Source: Acidobacteriota bacterium (GTDB taxonomy: Bacteria > Acidobacteriota > Terriglobia > Bryobacterales > Bryobacteraceae). Taken from it: DNA of 64,000 bases. Under the pieces are notes generated by a model. The model did not search any database. It had not been told where the DNA came from and was given only the letters and a program-made list of their open reading frames with translations. Position 1 is the first letter of the stretch. Each line of letters opens with the position of its first letter. The translations under genes and the position numbers were made by a program. Shown here one piece after another: positions 17,848 through 25,938 of this stretch. The stretch spans positions 124,001-188,000 of the forward strand of contig JACTMJ010000017.1 in NCBI GenBank assembly GCA_014584705.1, given 5' to 3'.

Positions 17848-18246
17848 ATGCTAAGACGCTACTCCCGCCGCGGCTTCACCCTCGTCGAACTGCTGATCGT
17901 GATGACGATCCTTTCCATCCTCATCTCGATGGCCGTGCCCATCTATCAGCGTTCCATCCAGCGCGCCAAGGAATCCGTCCTGAAGCAGAACCTGTTCACC
18001 CTCCGTACGGTCATCGACGAGTACACCTACGATAAGCAGCGCGCGCCCCAATCCCTCCAGGACCTCGTGGAGTACGGCTACCTCCGCGAAATTCCGGTGG
18101 ACCCCATCGTCGGCTCGCGCACGGATTGGGTGATTGTCATGGAAGACGCCGTCGCCTCCGTCGATCAGACCTCCCCCGGCATCTTCGACGTCAAAAGCCC
18201 CTCCGGCGACGTCAGCCTCGAGGGCACACCCTATAACGAGTGGTGA
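17848..18246 (+). CDS. GspG-like pseudopilin (second copy)
   Basis: A second, shorter pseudopilin (132 residues) begins 4 bp after the first. The prepilin motif is RRGFTLVELLIVMTILSILISM. The globular domain repeats the same architecture (LQDLVEYGYLREIPVDPIVG, final GTPYNEW), so this looks like a tandem duplication followed by divergence. I took the ATG at 17848, which puts the cleavage site 9 residues in. Having two G-type subunits without H/I/J/K minor pseudopilins nearby is unusual. Confidence 0.87.
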   Translation: MLRRYSRRGFTLVELLIVMTILSILISMAVPIYQRSIQRAKESVLKQNLFTLRTVIDEYTYDKQRAPQSLQDLVEYGYLREIPVDPIVGSRTDWVIVMEDAVASVDQTSPGIFDVKSPSGDVSLEGTPYNEW

Positions 18247-18522
18247 CGCAGCAACGCCGCGCTTTTATCCTCAACGCCACCCACCGTCTTCCCTGGCGCG
18301 CCGCCTTTTCTCGGGCAGCCCTCTGCTCTCGGCTTGCCGATGCATTGGTTACTTTTTACGTACTTGATAGTTGAATCGGGAACTTTTTTCACCCCCGCCC
18401 TCCCCACTTTGGGGGTAGTTCTCGGGCAATGCCGTCGTCTTCGCTGCAAACGATGCTGTTAACACGGAAGCACTTAGGCGCGCGTGGGGAAAAATCGGCT
18501 GGTTTGGAACCGAACGTGCTCA

Positions 18523-18540
18523 CCTATTCGGCGGAATAGG
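18523..18540. repeat. 7-bp perfect hairpin
   Basis: The arms cctattc and gaatagg flank a GGCG loop. An A-rich tract follows on the plus strand. It lies 15 bp left of the longer GC-rich inverted repeat, and the two may belong to one structured element. Confidence 0.5.
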
Positions 18541-18555
18541 CATTAATAAAAAGAA

Positions 18556-18597
18556 CCGCCCGGGCGGAAGTGAGGCTGGGTACGGAAGCCCGGGCGG
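18556..18597. repeat. 10-bp GC-rich inverted repeat, 22-nt loop
   Basis: The arm ccgcccgggc (18556-18565) is exactly reverse-complementary to gcccgggcgg (18588-18597). Each arm contains its own palindromic cccggg core, so cruciform or alternative pairings are possible. No T-run follows on either side, which argues against a simple intrinsic terminator. Confidence 0.6.
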
Positions 18598-18825
18598 GAA
18601 GTTGCTAATCAGGCACCTTTCGCTCAAATTGTATCTGAAACGATAGGCGATGGGGGGAGATTATATCCCTTCATCGCATCTTTTTGCAGTTGTTTCGTCT
18701 TTAGGCTCTCTTTTCTCCCGATTTTTCGTGAACATTTCCCAAATAGCCTCCCTCGTTGCAACCCCTTTGCATCGAGGCGGGCGCGTTCCGCTGCCTGGGC
18801 GCGCCGCGGCGCTGTCGCCGGGCCT

Positions 18826-19452
18826 CTACCGCTGCTTCTCTCGTTCAAGCGCGTAGGTCAGCGATGCCGCGGGCACGTCCCATTTCATCGTTGCCTTGTT
18901 TCCCAAAAATCCCAGATCCTTCACGCCCTGGCGCGTCGTGTAATAGCCGTCCGTAATCATCCGCCGCGCCAGCGCAAAGAATTCGATCCCCGGCCGAAGC
19001 GCCGCGGAGTCGTTCTTCGTGTAAGCAATCAGGTCGAGCATCGCGGTTTGTTCTCCGGGCGCCGCCTCGGCAAACTTCTTGCCGTATTTCGAAAGCATCG
19101 CTCCGTCCAGCCACAGGATGCCGCCCGTGTATTCGTTGCCGATCTCGTCCGCCTTGCTGCAGATCAGGTCGATGAACTCGTGCGCTCCCACGTCGGCCGC
19201 GCTCGGCCCGCCCTCGTCCGCGGGAATCGTCAGCTCCGCCAGCCGCTTCATCGTCGCCATTTCATGGGCCGTGAAGAACTTCGCCTTGTAGACGCCCGTC
19301 GCCTTTTTCTCCGCGCTCACCTGGTGGTGCGCGTGTTCCTGCGCTTCGAGGGAAGCCGCTCCCGCCGTCACCGCCGTCGCCACGCCCAGGCCGTGAAAGA
19401 AACCTCGCCGGGAGACGTTCTCCCCGCTCTCGTTCCGCGCTTCGTTAGACAT
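18826..19452 (-). CDS. Gluconate 2-dehydrogenase subunit 3-like protein (Tat-exported)
   Basis: This 208-residue small subunit has a twin-arginine signal (SRRGFFHGLGVATAVTAGAA), so it leaves the cytoplasm folded. The body matches the gluconate-dehydrogenase gamma-subunit family: FFTAHEMATMKRLAELTIPAD, then GAHEFIDLI and a C-terminal GFLGN...WDVP. It overlaps the 3' end of the upstream GMC oxidoreductase gene by 8 nt, so the two are translated together and probably form a periplasmic sugar or polyol dehydrogenase. No cytochrome c subunit lies next to them. An Ala/His-rich linker with two His pairs (EHAHHQ) follows the signal. Confidence 0.85.
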   Translation of the reverse strand: MSNEARNESGENVSRRGFFHGLGVATAVTAGAASLEAQEHAHHQVSAEKKATGVYKAKFFTAHEMATMKRLAELTIPADEGGPSAADVGAHEFIDLICSKADEIGNEYTGGILWLDGAMLSKYGKKFAEAAPGEQTAMLDLIAYTKNDSAALRPGIEFFALARRMITDGYYTTRQGVKDLGFLGNKATMKWDVPAASLTYALEREKQR

Positions 19453-21157
19453 TGCCTTTCCTCATCTCCTCGGCCAGATAATCCGACGCCCTCCACGCCA
19501 ATGCGCAGATCGTCAAAGTGGGGTTCTTGTCGGGATTGCTCACAAACCCCGCTGCGTCCGCCACGAACAGGTTCTTCACGTCGTGGGATTGGTTGTAGCC
19601 GTTCAGCGCCGAGGTCTTGGGGTCCTTCCCCATGCGCACCGTGCCCAGTTCATGGATAATCGCGCCCGGCACGGAGATTTCCGGCGTCTCGAGGCTCGGC
19701 TTGTTCGCTCCCAGCAGCTTGCCGCCCATACGGTCGAAAATCTCCGCGAAGGTCTGCTGCATGTGCTTGGCCTGCCGCAGTTCGTGCTCGCTCCACTCGA
19801 AATGGAACCGCAGCACCGGGATGCCCCAGCGATCCACCACCTTCGGGTCGATGTCGCAGAACGATTTCTCGTTCGGGATCATCTCGCCCCGCCCGCTCAG
19901 GCCGACGTAGCATCCGTACTCGCGCCGGATCGCTTCCTTCAGGCCCTTGCCGTAACCCTGCGTCCGCGCACAGGTGCCGTAGGCCCCGCCCAGCGAAGGA
20001 ATGCCGTAGCCCCCGCCGATCTCCACGTGGTAGCCGCGCGGAAAATCCTTCTTCTTGTCTTCCAAACCCCACCACGGAATGTAAAGATGCCCGCCGCCCA
20101 TGCCGTCCGAATCGTAGTGCGGCATCCCTTCGAGCGTCGGCACGTAGCCCGACATGTCGCGGCCCACCGAATCCATCAGGTAGCGGCCGATCACCCCCGA
20201 ACTGTTGCCCAGCCCGTTCGGATGCCTCGGCGATTTCGAGTTCAGCAGCAACCGCGCGGATTCGCACGCGCTCGCCGCCACCACGCACACCCGGCACCGG
20301 ATCTGCTTCTCCTCCCGCGTCTCCGTATCCACATAGGAGATGGCCTTCACCAGCCCCTTCTCGTCGGTAATCAGCTCGCGCACCATCGCGTTGCAGATCA
20401 CATTCAGATTGCCCGTCTTCATCGCCGGGAAAATGTCCACTTGGCTCGACGAGTAGTTCGACGCCGAAATGCAGCCCCGCCCGCATTCTCCGCAGTAGTG
20501 GCAAGCCGCCCGGCCGTTGTGGTTCTTCGTGATGATCGCCAGCCGCGCCGGAACCGCCCGGATCCCCATCGGCTTCGCCGCATCCCGCACCAGCACCTCA
20601 TGCACCCGCGGCGGCGGGCACGGCATGAACTTGCCGTCCGGAGCGCTCCGGATGCCCTCGATGCTCCCCGTCACGCCGATGAACTCTTCCGCCAGATCGT
20701 AATACGGAGCCACATCCTCGTAGGAGATCGGCCAGTCCCAGCCCAGCCCGTCGAAGCTGCGCGGCTTGAAGTCGTAGTCCGCGAAGCGCAGGCTGATCCG
20801 TCCGTAATGGTTGGTCCGCCCGCCCAGAATCCGCGAGCGAAACCAGCGGAACTGCGATCCCTTCGCCACCGTGTAGGGCTCGCCGGGCATGTCCCAGTAT
20901 CCGTTCGGCGCCGCGAAATACCCCCACTGCATCTTCCCCGTGTAGTATTCCGCCGCTTCCCCCGCCCCCCGGTGATCGTAGTCGTAGGGCATCTTGTGCT
21001 CTTTGAAGTCCTTCGCCGGCGTCAGCATCCGCCCCGCCTCGAGCATCGTCACCTTGATGCCCTTCCGTGCCAGCACCCGCGCCACCGTGCCCCCGCCCGC
21101 GCCGGACCCGATCACCACCACGTCATGCACAGCCGCCGACCGCTTCGCTTGAAACAT
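19445..21157 (-). CDS. GMC-family flavin oxidoreductase
   Basis: The 570-residue FAD enzyme has the N-terminal dinucleotide fold [20 protein letters not shown] and a C-terminal GMC domain ending in the [17 protein letters not shown] block, with the usual late His (HELGTVRMG). A Cys-rich insert ([19 protein letters not shown]) is typical of the gluconate/sorbosone/fructose dehydrogenase large subunits. It should oxidise a sugar or alcohol in the periplasm with its partner subunit. It lacks its own Tat signal, so export would rely on piggy-backing on the subunit-3 protein. The substrate is not deducible. Confidence 0.9.
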   Translation of the reverse strand: MFQAKRSAAVHDVVVIGSGAGGGTVARVLARKGIKVTMLEAGRMLTPAKDFKEHKMPYDYDHRGAGEAAEYYTGKMQWGYFAAPNGYWDMPGEPYTVAKGSQFRWFRSRILGGRTNHYGRISLRFADYDFKPRSFDGLGWDWPISYEDVAPYYDLAEEFIGVTGSIEGIRSAPDGKFMPCPPPRVHEVLVRDAAKPMGIRAVPARLAIITKNHNGRAACHYCGECGRGCISASNYSSSQVDIFPAMKTGNLNVICNAMVRELITDEKGLVKAISYVDTETREEKQIRCRVCVVAASACESARLLLNSKSPRHPNGLGNSSGVIGRYLMDSVGRDMSGYVPTLEGMPHYDSDGMGGGHLYIPWWGLEDKKKDFPRGYHVEIGGGYGIPSLGGAYGTCARTQGYGKGLKEAIRREYGCYVGLSGRGEMIPNEKSFCDIDPKVVDRWGIPVLRFHFEWSEHELRQAKHMQQTFAEIFDRMGGKLLGANKPSLETPEISVPGAIIHELGTVRMGKDPKTSALNGYNQSHDVKNLFVADAAGFVSNPDKNPTLTICALAWRASDYLAEEMRKGNV

Positions 21158-21812
21158 GTCCGTATTGAATCACAGCAAGAGACTGCACGAAAGCGTATAG
21201 TTCCCCGCTAACCCGCAAACCGTTCGGGACCGCACCCGCACAAACTCCCGCACATCCCCGGTTGCGTGAGTGGCGCGGCAGATCCTGGAACGGCCGCCAA
21301 AGCTGCTGCCAGCTTCAGGAAGAGAAGACCCCGATGCGGAATTCGGCCAGCTTGGATCGCTATGCCGCCACTCCGCCGCGCCACGTCTGTGGTGCAACAC
21401 CTCCAGACCTACGCTCGAAGCACCTTCCCGCCAGGCGTTCCGCAACCCGCCCGCCCCATCGGGGAACGGAACCCCCTTCGCATATCCACCCGGGAAGCCG
21501 GAAGGTGGGCATAAGCAGACAGCGGCACCCGGCACCTATTGAGGGTACCCACTGCCATCAATCCATGCGTCGCCGCACCACACCTCGAGCCCGTCTACAC
21601 CGGAACATCCGAAGTCCGCAGCGGACTGCTATGCCAACGCTAGCCACGAGGTCGTCGCATCCGCGATAGGCAATGAGTGGCTAGGCGCGGCAGGGCAACT
21701 TGATAAACTCACTTCATCCTGGATGCTGGGGAATGCCGCGAACGTTCTTCGCGGCTCTGGCATCGGAGCGGTCAGTCTGCCAAGCATTGGAGAAGACAGG
21801 AGATTGGGCAGT
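21158..21812. other. Gene-free region, probably decayed
   Basis: No frame in these 655 bp has a recognisable protein, good start or ribosome site. The short frames seen on both strands are rich in Arg/Pro/Ser and overlap each other, as expected of non-coding high-GC DNA. The promoter for the leftward GMC operon should lie near 21160-21250. The right half may be remnants of something lost. Confidence 0.5.
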
Positions 21813-22346
21813 ATGGTTGACGTACGCGCGAAAGAGAAGCTGCGAAAGCTTTACAAGCCTCGTCGAGTCAAACTGCTCTTTGTCGGTGAGTCTGTGCCTG
21901 CGAGCGGGAAGTTCTTTTACCAGGAAGACTCAAATCTGTTCATCCACACGAAGGAGGCCTTCCGTAAGGCTCGCCTCTATTCTCCCACTCAAGAGGAGGA
22001 TTTCCTCTCGGTGTTTTCCCGGCTCGGCTGCTACTTGGTCGATCTCTGCGATGTCCCTGTCAATGGGAAGGAGATTAGCGATCGCGAAAGACGGGAAGCA
22101 TGGTGCATCGGCGTGCCTAGGTTAGCCCGGGAGATAGAAACTCTTGATCCGGCCGCCGTGCTGGTAACACCCCTCATGATCTGTAACGAAGTGAAGAGGG
22201 CTCTGGCTCTAGCCGGGCGGGAATCAGTCCCATTCCACAGCTTCCCATTTCCCGCTCGCAGCGGACAGAACAAGACCGACTACGAAAAGCAGCTTTCAGA
22301 CGTGCTTTGCGAACTCGTCCGGAAGGGGCTGATCGGCCCTCTTTAA
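21813..22346 (+). CDS. Uracil-DNA-glycosylase-superfamily-like protein
   Basis: This 177-residue protein begins KLRKLYKPRRVKLLFVGESVPASGKFF (given in two parts here: KLRKLYKPRRVK, LLFVGESVPASGKFFY). The strand-loop LLFVGESxPxSGxFFY resembles the UDG-superfamily motif 1, and a late HSFPFPARSG could be the motif-2-like loop. In between are an alpha/beta core and a strand AAVLVTPLMI. I infer a UDG-like fold; catalytic activity is not assured because the canonical Asp/Asn is not obvious. The ATG at 21813 has GGAG upstream; the frame is open to 21723. Base composition is clearly lower in GC than the flanking housekeeping genes, suggesting an accessory gene. Confidence 0.6.
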   Translation: MVDVRAKEKLRKLYKPRRVKLLFVGESVPASGKFFYQEDSNLFIHTKEAFRKARLYSPTQEEDFLSVFSRLGCYLVDLCDVPVNGKEISDRERREAWCIGVPRLAREIETLDPAAVLVTPLMICNEVKRALALAGRESVPFHSFPFPARSGQNKTDYEKQLSDVLCELVRKGLIGPL

Positions 22347-22812
22347 CAATTCGCCCTGGATGAGATTGTTTGGATCGGATTGTTGCCATCAGGCAACTCA
22401 GTGCCCATCATGGGCGAGCCCAGCCGCGGCGCAGGGTGGCGGTTGGCCGCTCCGGGAACCGAAAAACACTGTGCCCGGGCTTCCGTCGCGGGCTCGGCAG
22501 GCACCTCGTTTTCTCTGCGACAAAGCGCAGTCTCCAGCGAGATTCAGCCGTTTCGTCCGTCTACTCTTCAAATTCGCTTCCGGGGCGCGCCGGATGGCTT
22601 CCACCGGTACCCGTTCAGCCCGCGCGAACTCACCCACGCCCAGTTCAGCTTCGTCTTGATCCACGGGTTGGGAAACTTTGCTGAACGGACGGCTTGCGAA
22701 CCGTTGAGCATCCCTCCGGACTCCCCGTAAGGGCGGTGCAGTCGGTCGGCCACTCGGCGCCAACGGTTCGCGCCGGCACATCCGTGGCGATCTTGGATGT
22801 ACCGGCAAGCCC
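22347..22812. other. Gene-free region
   Basis: These 466 bp hold several overlapping open frames on both strands, none with a recognisable motif or ribosome site. I see no convincing gene, RNA or mobile-element end. Confidence 0.45.
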
Positions 22813-23535
22813 CTACGGCTTGAGCGGCGTTCGTCGCCGCGGACCGAGCGCAACGCCGAACAGTATCGTCGAGACCAGAATCAACGAGGATGGTTCAGGC
22901 ACCTCGGTTGCCGTGCTCAGGGCGAAAGCGCGGTCATCGCGCACGGCGAAATAGGTTGAATCAGTTCCCGAGTATTGCTGAGCCGTTCCGCCGCTGCTCG
23001 CTCTGCCCCAACCCCATTGCGCTTCCGCTCCGCTCGGGAGCGGCGAGAACGCAACAATTCTGAGCCAATACGTGGTGCCGGAGGTCGCGCCAAACGCAAC
23101 TGGCAAGTCGACCCAGTAGTCGAATATGGTGTGCTTGCTTCCACTAACCGTTTCTGTCCCCACCAGGCTTTCATGGGCTTGGCCGGGCGTGAAGCTGTAC
23201 CCGGCCAGCCGCGTACCCGGATTGCCCGCGTTGTCGGAGAAGAACTCGATTCCAAATCCGGTTGCGTTCGTCGCCGGAACTTCCGCTGGGTCCGCCAGCA
23301 AATTGAAATAATGCCCCCTCCAGTGGACATCCGCAATGGACGCGTCCACCGTCAGCGCAAAGTCATCGAAGACGTTGTAGCCGAAATAGGCGACGTCTGG
23401 AAAATACTGCGACGTCGAGGGCAACACCGCCGGTGAGACGGGCGGCTGTTCGTAAATTATCTGGTCTGCCAATGCGATCGTCGGCACGATGAGAAGGAGA
23501 GCGACAACCAGAAGACGAATCGAGATACTTCGCAT
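22813..23535 (-). CDS. PEP-CTERM sorting-domain secreted protein
   Basis: The 240-residue protein has a signal peptide (SIRLLVVALLLIVPTIALA) and a beta-rich body. The C-terminus is EVPEPSSLILVSTILFG followed by an RRR patch, which is the VPEP-hydrophobic helix-basic tripartite PEP-CTERM signal handled by exosortase. The body (VYFDDF-like strands, SFTPGQAHESL, YWVDLPVAFGATSGTTYWLRI) resembles many PEP-CTERM surface proteins of unknown function. I took the ATG at 23535; the frame is open for 18 more residues. No exosortase or polysaccharide cluster is in this window, so it would be sorted by a system elsewhere. Confidence 0.85.
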   Translation of the reverse strand: MRSISIRLLVVALLLIVPTIALADQIIYEQPPVSPAVLPSTSQYFPDVAYFGYNVFDDFALTVDASIADVHWRGHYFNLLADPAEVPATNATGFGIEFFSDNAGNPGTRLAGYSFTPGQAHESLVGTETVSGSKHTIFDYWVDLPVAFGATSGTTYWLRIVAFSPLPSGAEAQWGWGRASSGGTAQQYSGTDSTYFAVRDDRAFALSTATEVPEPSSLILVSTILFGVALGPRRRTPLKP

Positions 23536-24079
23536 GTTTGAATCCCCAGTTCCAAACCCGTTCGCACTCTCACCCTCCGGTGGCAGCATCCAATGCCCGA
23601 ATTACGTCATTCCACCGGGGAGATGACAATGATTCAATCTGCGATTCATACTATTCGACCTGAACCCGCCTGGAAAGGTTCAATTTTCAGATAGTACTAA
23701 TCTTCACTGAAGAGCTTGGTTAGTTCATGGCTCCGCGTCACTCTCCAAACAAAATCAAGCTCACAGCCCATTCAGGGAAGGAGCAATTTATACGATAGGC
23801 TACGATCTGGCCCGGCGGAGATTCGCGGAGATTTCAGCGATACTGCGACGTACGCCCTTGTCTGTGTAACTTGGTCGAGAAGCGCCTGAGCCAGATTCCT
23901 TCCGCCCCCCTCGGCATCAGCGCTCACCACATCCGCCGTCGCGTCGGCTGCCAAAAGCGATTCGCCGGGAATCCTACCCGCCCGCATCTCGTTTCCCGCC
24001 GCAAATCGCCGCACAACGTCCGTGGCGTGCAACGCCGGGAACCGCGGATGCAAGCACGATCACCAACGCCGCCACCCCA
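23536..24079. other. Gene-free, AT-richer region
   Basis: No supported gene. The part at about 23600-23780 is noticeably AT-rich for this genome and probably contains the promoter of the leftward PEP-CTERM gene. The remainder (23780-24079) has only short overlapping frames. Confidence 0.45.
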
Positions 24080-24121
24080 CAAAAACAAAAAACGGGGGAT
24101 TCCGCCGAAACGGAATCCCCC
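24080..24121 (-). terminator. Strong intrinsic terminator for the leftward small gene
   Basis: A perfect 11-bp stem (gggggattccg / cggaatccccc, 24094-24104 and 24111-24121) has a 6-nt loop. On the minus strand it is followed by a T-rich tract (complement of aaaaacaaaaaa, 24081-24092). It lies about 114 nt downstream of the stop at 24235. Confidence 0.85.
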
Positions 24122-24234
24122 AAATCATGCCCTGCACCACAAACTTCGAACTCGCTCAAGCTCGCCCGGCCCCTCCCGCCATGGGTGGGAGGGCCGCCGG
24201 CAAATCAATCCAGCGTCGCAAACTCCCCGACCGT

Positions 24235-24501
24235 TCAAGCCACCGCCGTGGAAAAGATCCCCAGCCGGTTGAAGATCGCCACGACGCGTCCGATAATGCC
24301 GACAACCAGCCGCGTCACGCTCTCTCTGGAATAGTCCTGGCCCAGCCCTTCGGTGATCGATTCATAGGCCTCTTCCACCACGCCAGTCACCAGTTCCAGC
24401 TTGTCCGCGCCCGACTTGGGCAGCGTAATATGCGCCTCGGCAGCCTTCACCGCGGCAAGAATCGCGGGAAACAACTGCAGCGCCAGAACGAAATACTTCA
24501 T
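24235..24501 (-). CDS. Small hypothetical protein with hydrophobic N-terminus
   Basis: The 88-residue protein MKYFVLALQLFPAILAAVKAAEA... has one hydrophobic N-terminal segment, then an amphipathic region (GADKLELVTGVVEEAYESITEGL) and a second hydrophobic stretch (RLVVGIIGRVVAIFNRLGIF). AAAGGAG lies at a good distance before the ATG at 24501, and a strong terminator lies downstream, so it is a real, probably monocistronic gene. Its size and layout recall small phage-associated or holin-like proteins, but I cannot name a family. It diverges from the terminase-like gene at 25037. Confidence 0.65.
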   Translation of the reverse strand: MKYFVLALQLFPAILAAVKAAEAHITLPKSGADKLELVTGVVEEAYESITEGLGQDYSRESVTRLVVGIIGRVVAIFNRLGIFSTAVA

Positions 24502-25036
24502 GCAGACTCCTTTCTCATTGCGGAGGGCACGTGCGCGCGCAGGCCCCGGCGATCCGCCGAGGAGCGTGGACCAATCAAGACGGCGGAACCCGGAACCTGT
24601 CGCGCTCGAAGCCGGCATCCCGCTCCCGAAAGAGCGTCCAGCCCCGGAAGCGGGCTGCGCCCTCGCGGCTCACTTCGTTCCGAGAATAAGAGACAAGGCA
24701 ACGGTTCGAGCGGGGCCGCTCCCGCAAGCGCCGGAAAACACGGGAGATATATTCTCGAAACATTGGTGACCGCTCTTCCGGCGCATCCCGAAATCGAGGT
24801 TGATCCCGCACCTGGCGGACTCGCTCCGCCCCCCGGCGGACGCTCCGATTCGTCCCCGGTCGCGCCCGCCCTTCCCAATCCGGTTCCGCGAATCCGAATT
24901 TCTTTCCCGAATGGAATCAAGCGCTTCCATGTCCGAATTTCGGAGTCCATCTGTCCCGGCGAGTATCCTTGTCGCGGGTGAGGGGAACTCTGTCCCTTCC
25001 CCGAATCCAAAACCAACGAACACCAGGAGTCTTCCC
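24502..25036. other. Divergent intergenic region without a gene
   Basis: These 535 bp separate the small leftward gene and the rightward terminase-like gene and should hold both promoters. Frames on both strands are open but Arg/Pro-rich with no ribosome sites. I see no RNA gene. Confidence 0.45.
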
Positions 25037-25867
25037 ATGGCCACTGCCAACCCCCTCCCCTTTCCGGCCCAGCCCGATTCCGCGGCAACCGATTTCAAAC
25101 CCTGGCAGCACACCGTCATTGATCTGCTCACGCAGGGCGCATCCATCGTCGAGGCCATGGGCCACGTCGGCTACACCACCTGTGCTTTCTATAAAGCCTG
25201 TGACCGCAACAAAGAGTTCAAACGGCGGGCGCACCAGGCGCGGGAACTCTATCGCACCGAAACCGCCGAGGGGTTTCACACTGCCGAGGCCTATGCCCGT
25301 GCCCTTATTGATGCCACCATGCGCGACGAGCGGCTCCCCGCCAACCTGCGCCTCCGCGCCGCTCTTGCCATCCTGAATCGCAAGAGCGATCGCTGGCTCC
25401 CCAGCCCCATCCCGTTTCCACAGGACACCGCCAACACCATCGACAACATGGACACCATGGACAACTTGCGCTACTTCGTCAATCTGGACGGCGAGAACAC
25501 CTCGGAGATGGACAGCGACACGGACACAGGCGCGCCCGCCGCTTCCCGCGAAACGCCGCTCGAAGTCCCCACCGGAGCTTCCATGGAAACCGTGGACAAC
25601 GTGGACAAGGTGGACACCATGGACAACGTGGACACCGTGGACAACCTGGACAATACAGAGCCCGCCGCCTCCGATGAAGAAGAAGAGGAAATCGATCCCG
25701 ATCTCGTCTACTGCCTGGGCAGCCGGGAGATGGCAGCTTCCTTCATGGAACTCCTGCGGGAGACGGCGTCACAGTCCCAATCGGGGCGAACCGAGGCGTC
25801 CGCGCAGCCAGGCGTCCCGCTGCCGGCTCCTCAAACGAAAGCGAATTCGTGCGGGATAGGCGAATAA
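25037..25867 (+). CDS. Terminase-small-subunit-like HTH protein with Asp/Asn tandem repeats
   Basis: AGGAG precedes the ATG at 25037; the product is 276 residues. The first 125 residues look like a phage terminase small subunit-type helix-turn-helix region: WQHTVIDLLTQGASIVEAMG, HVGYTTCAFYKACDRNKEFK, then a helical AYARALIDATMRDERLPANLRLRAALAIL. The rest is low complexity: two runs of a three-residue repeat (hydrophobic-Asp-Asn/Thr) at about 135-143 and 186-206, and an acidic DEEEEEIDPD patch. No large terminase, portal or integrase is nearby, so it is either a prophage relic or a domesticated DNA-binding protein. Family call is by eye. Confidence 0.6.
   Translation: MATANPLPFPAQPDSAATDFKPWQHTVIDLLTQGASIVEAMGHVGYTTCAFYKACDRNKEFKRRAHQARELYRTETAEGFHTAEAYARALIDATMRDERLPANLRLRAALAILNRKSDRWLPSPIPFPQDTANTIDNMDTMDNLRYFVNLDGENTSEMDSDTDTGAPAASRETPLEVPTGASMETVDNVDKVDTMDNVDTVDNLDNTEPAASDEEEEEIDPDLVYCLGSREMAASFMELLRETASQSQSGRTEASAQPGVPLPAPQTKANSCGIGE
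25439..25465 (+). repeat. Three 9-bp repeat units inside the terminase-like gene
   Basis: Units atcgacaac, atggacacc and atggacaac encode Ile/Met-Asp-Asn/Thr. They are the same unit type as the longer array at 25592-25654. Confidence 0.8.
25592..25654 (+). repeat. Seven-unit 9-bp in-frame tandem repeat
   Basis: Seven consecutive units of consensus gtggacaac (variants end acc or aag, or begin atg or ctg) encode (Val/Met/Leu)-Asp-(Asn/Thr/Lys). A 9-bp period keeps the frame, so copy number could change without breaking the gene. Confidence 0.9.
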
Positions 25868-25938
25868 GGGCGTGGTTGCTGTGAGTATTAGCGATCGCCG
25901 GGGCGTATCCCGCTGGGGTTCCGCCCGCGCGGGCTCGG

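Larger units (their letters stand above)
18247..18825. other. Intergenic region with inverted repeats
   Basis: No supported gene in 579 bp between the pseudopilin gene and the converging oxidoreductase subunit gene. The region is more AT-rich than its surroundings and contains T-runs, a CCCCA-CTT-TGGGG hairpin at 18402-18414 and the two inverted repeats listed separately. It could hold an uncharacterised structured RNA. Confidence 0.6.

Noticed and set aside
18556..18597. Intrinsic terminator for the pseudopilin operon
   Set aside because: The inverted repeat has a 22-nt loop and no T-run on either strand, and lies more than 300 bp after the last stop codon.
19583..21211. Open frame of 542 codons antisense to the GMC oxidoreductase
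   Set aside because: The opposite strand has clear FAD motifs; this frame is Arg/His/Pro-rich with no motif.
23772..24053. Minus-strand open frame of 93 codons
   Set aside because: It has no ribosome site or recognisable motif; it lies next to the terminator that ends the upstream minus-strand gene.
24022..24981. Open frame of 319 codons on the plus strand
   Set aside because: It runs through the terminator hairpin and antisense to the small gene at 24235-24501, has no SD, and its translation is Arg/Pro-rich with no motif.
25439..25654. Possible CRISPR-like or regulatory repeat array
   Set aside because: Units are contiguous 9-bp in-frame codons without spacers, so it is a protein-coding tandem repeat.
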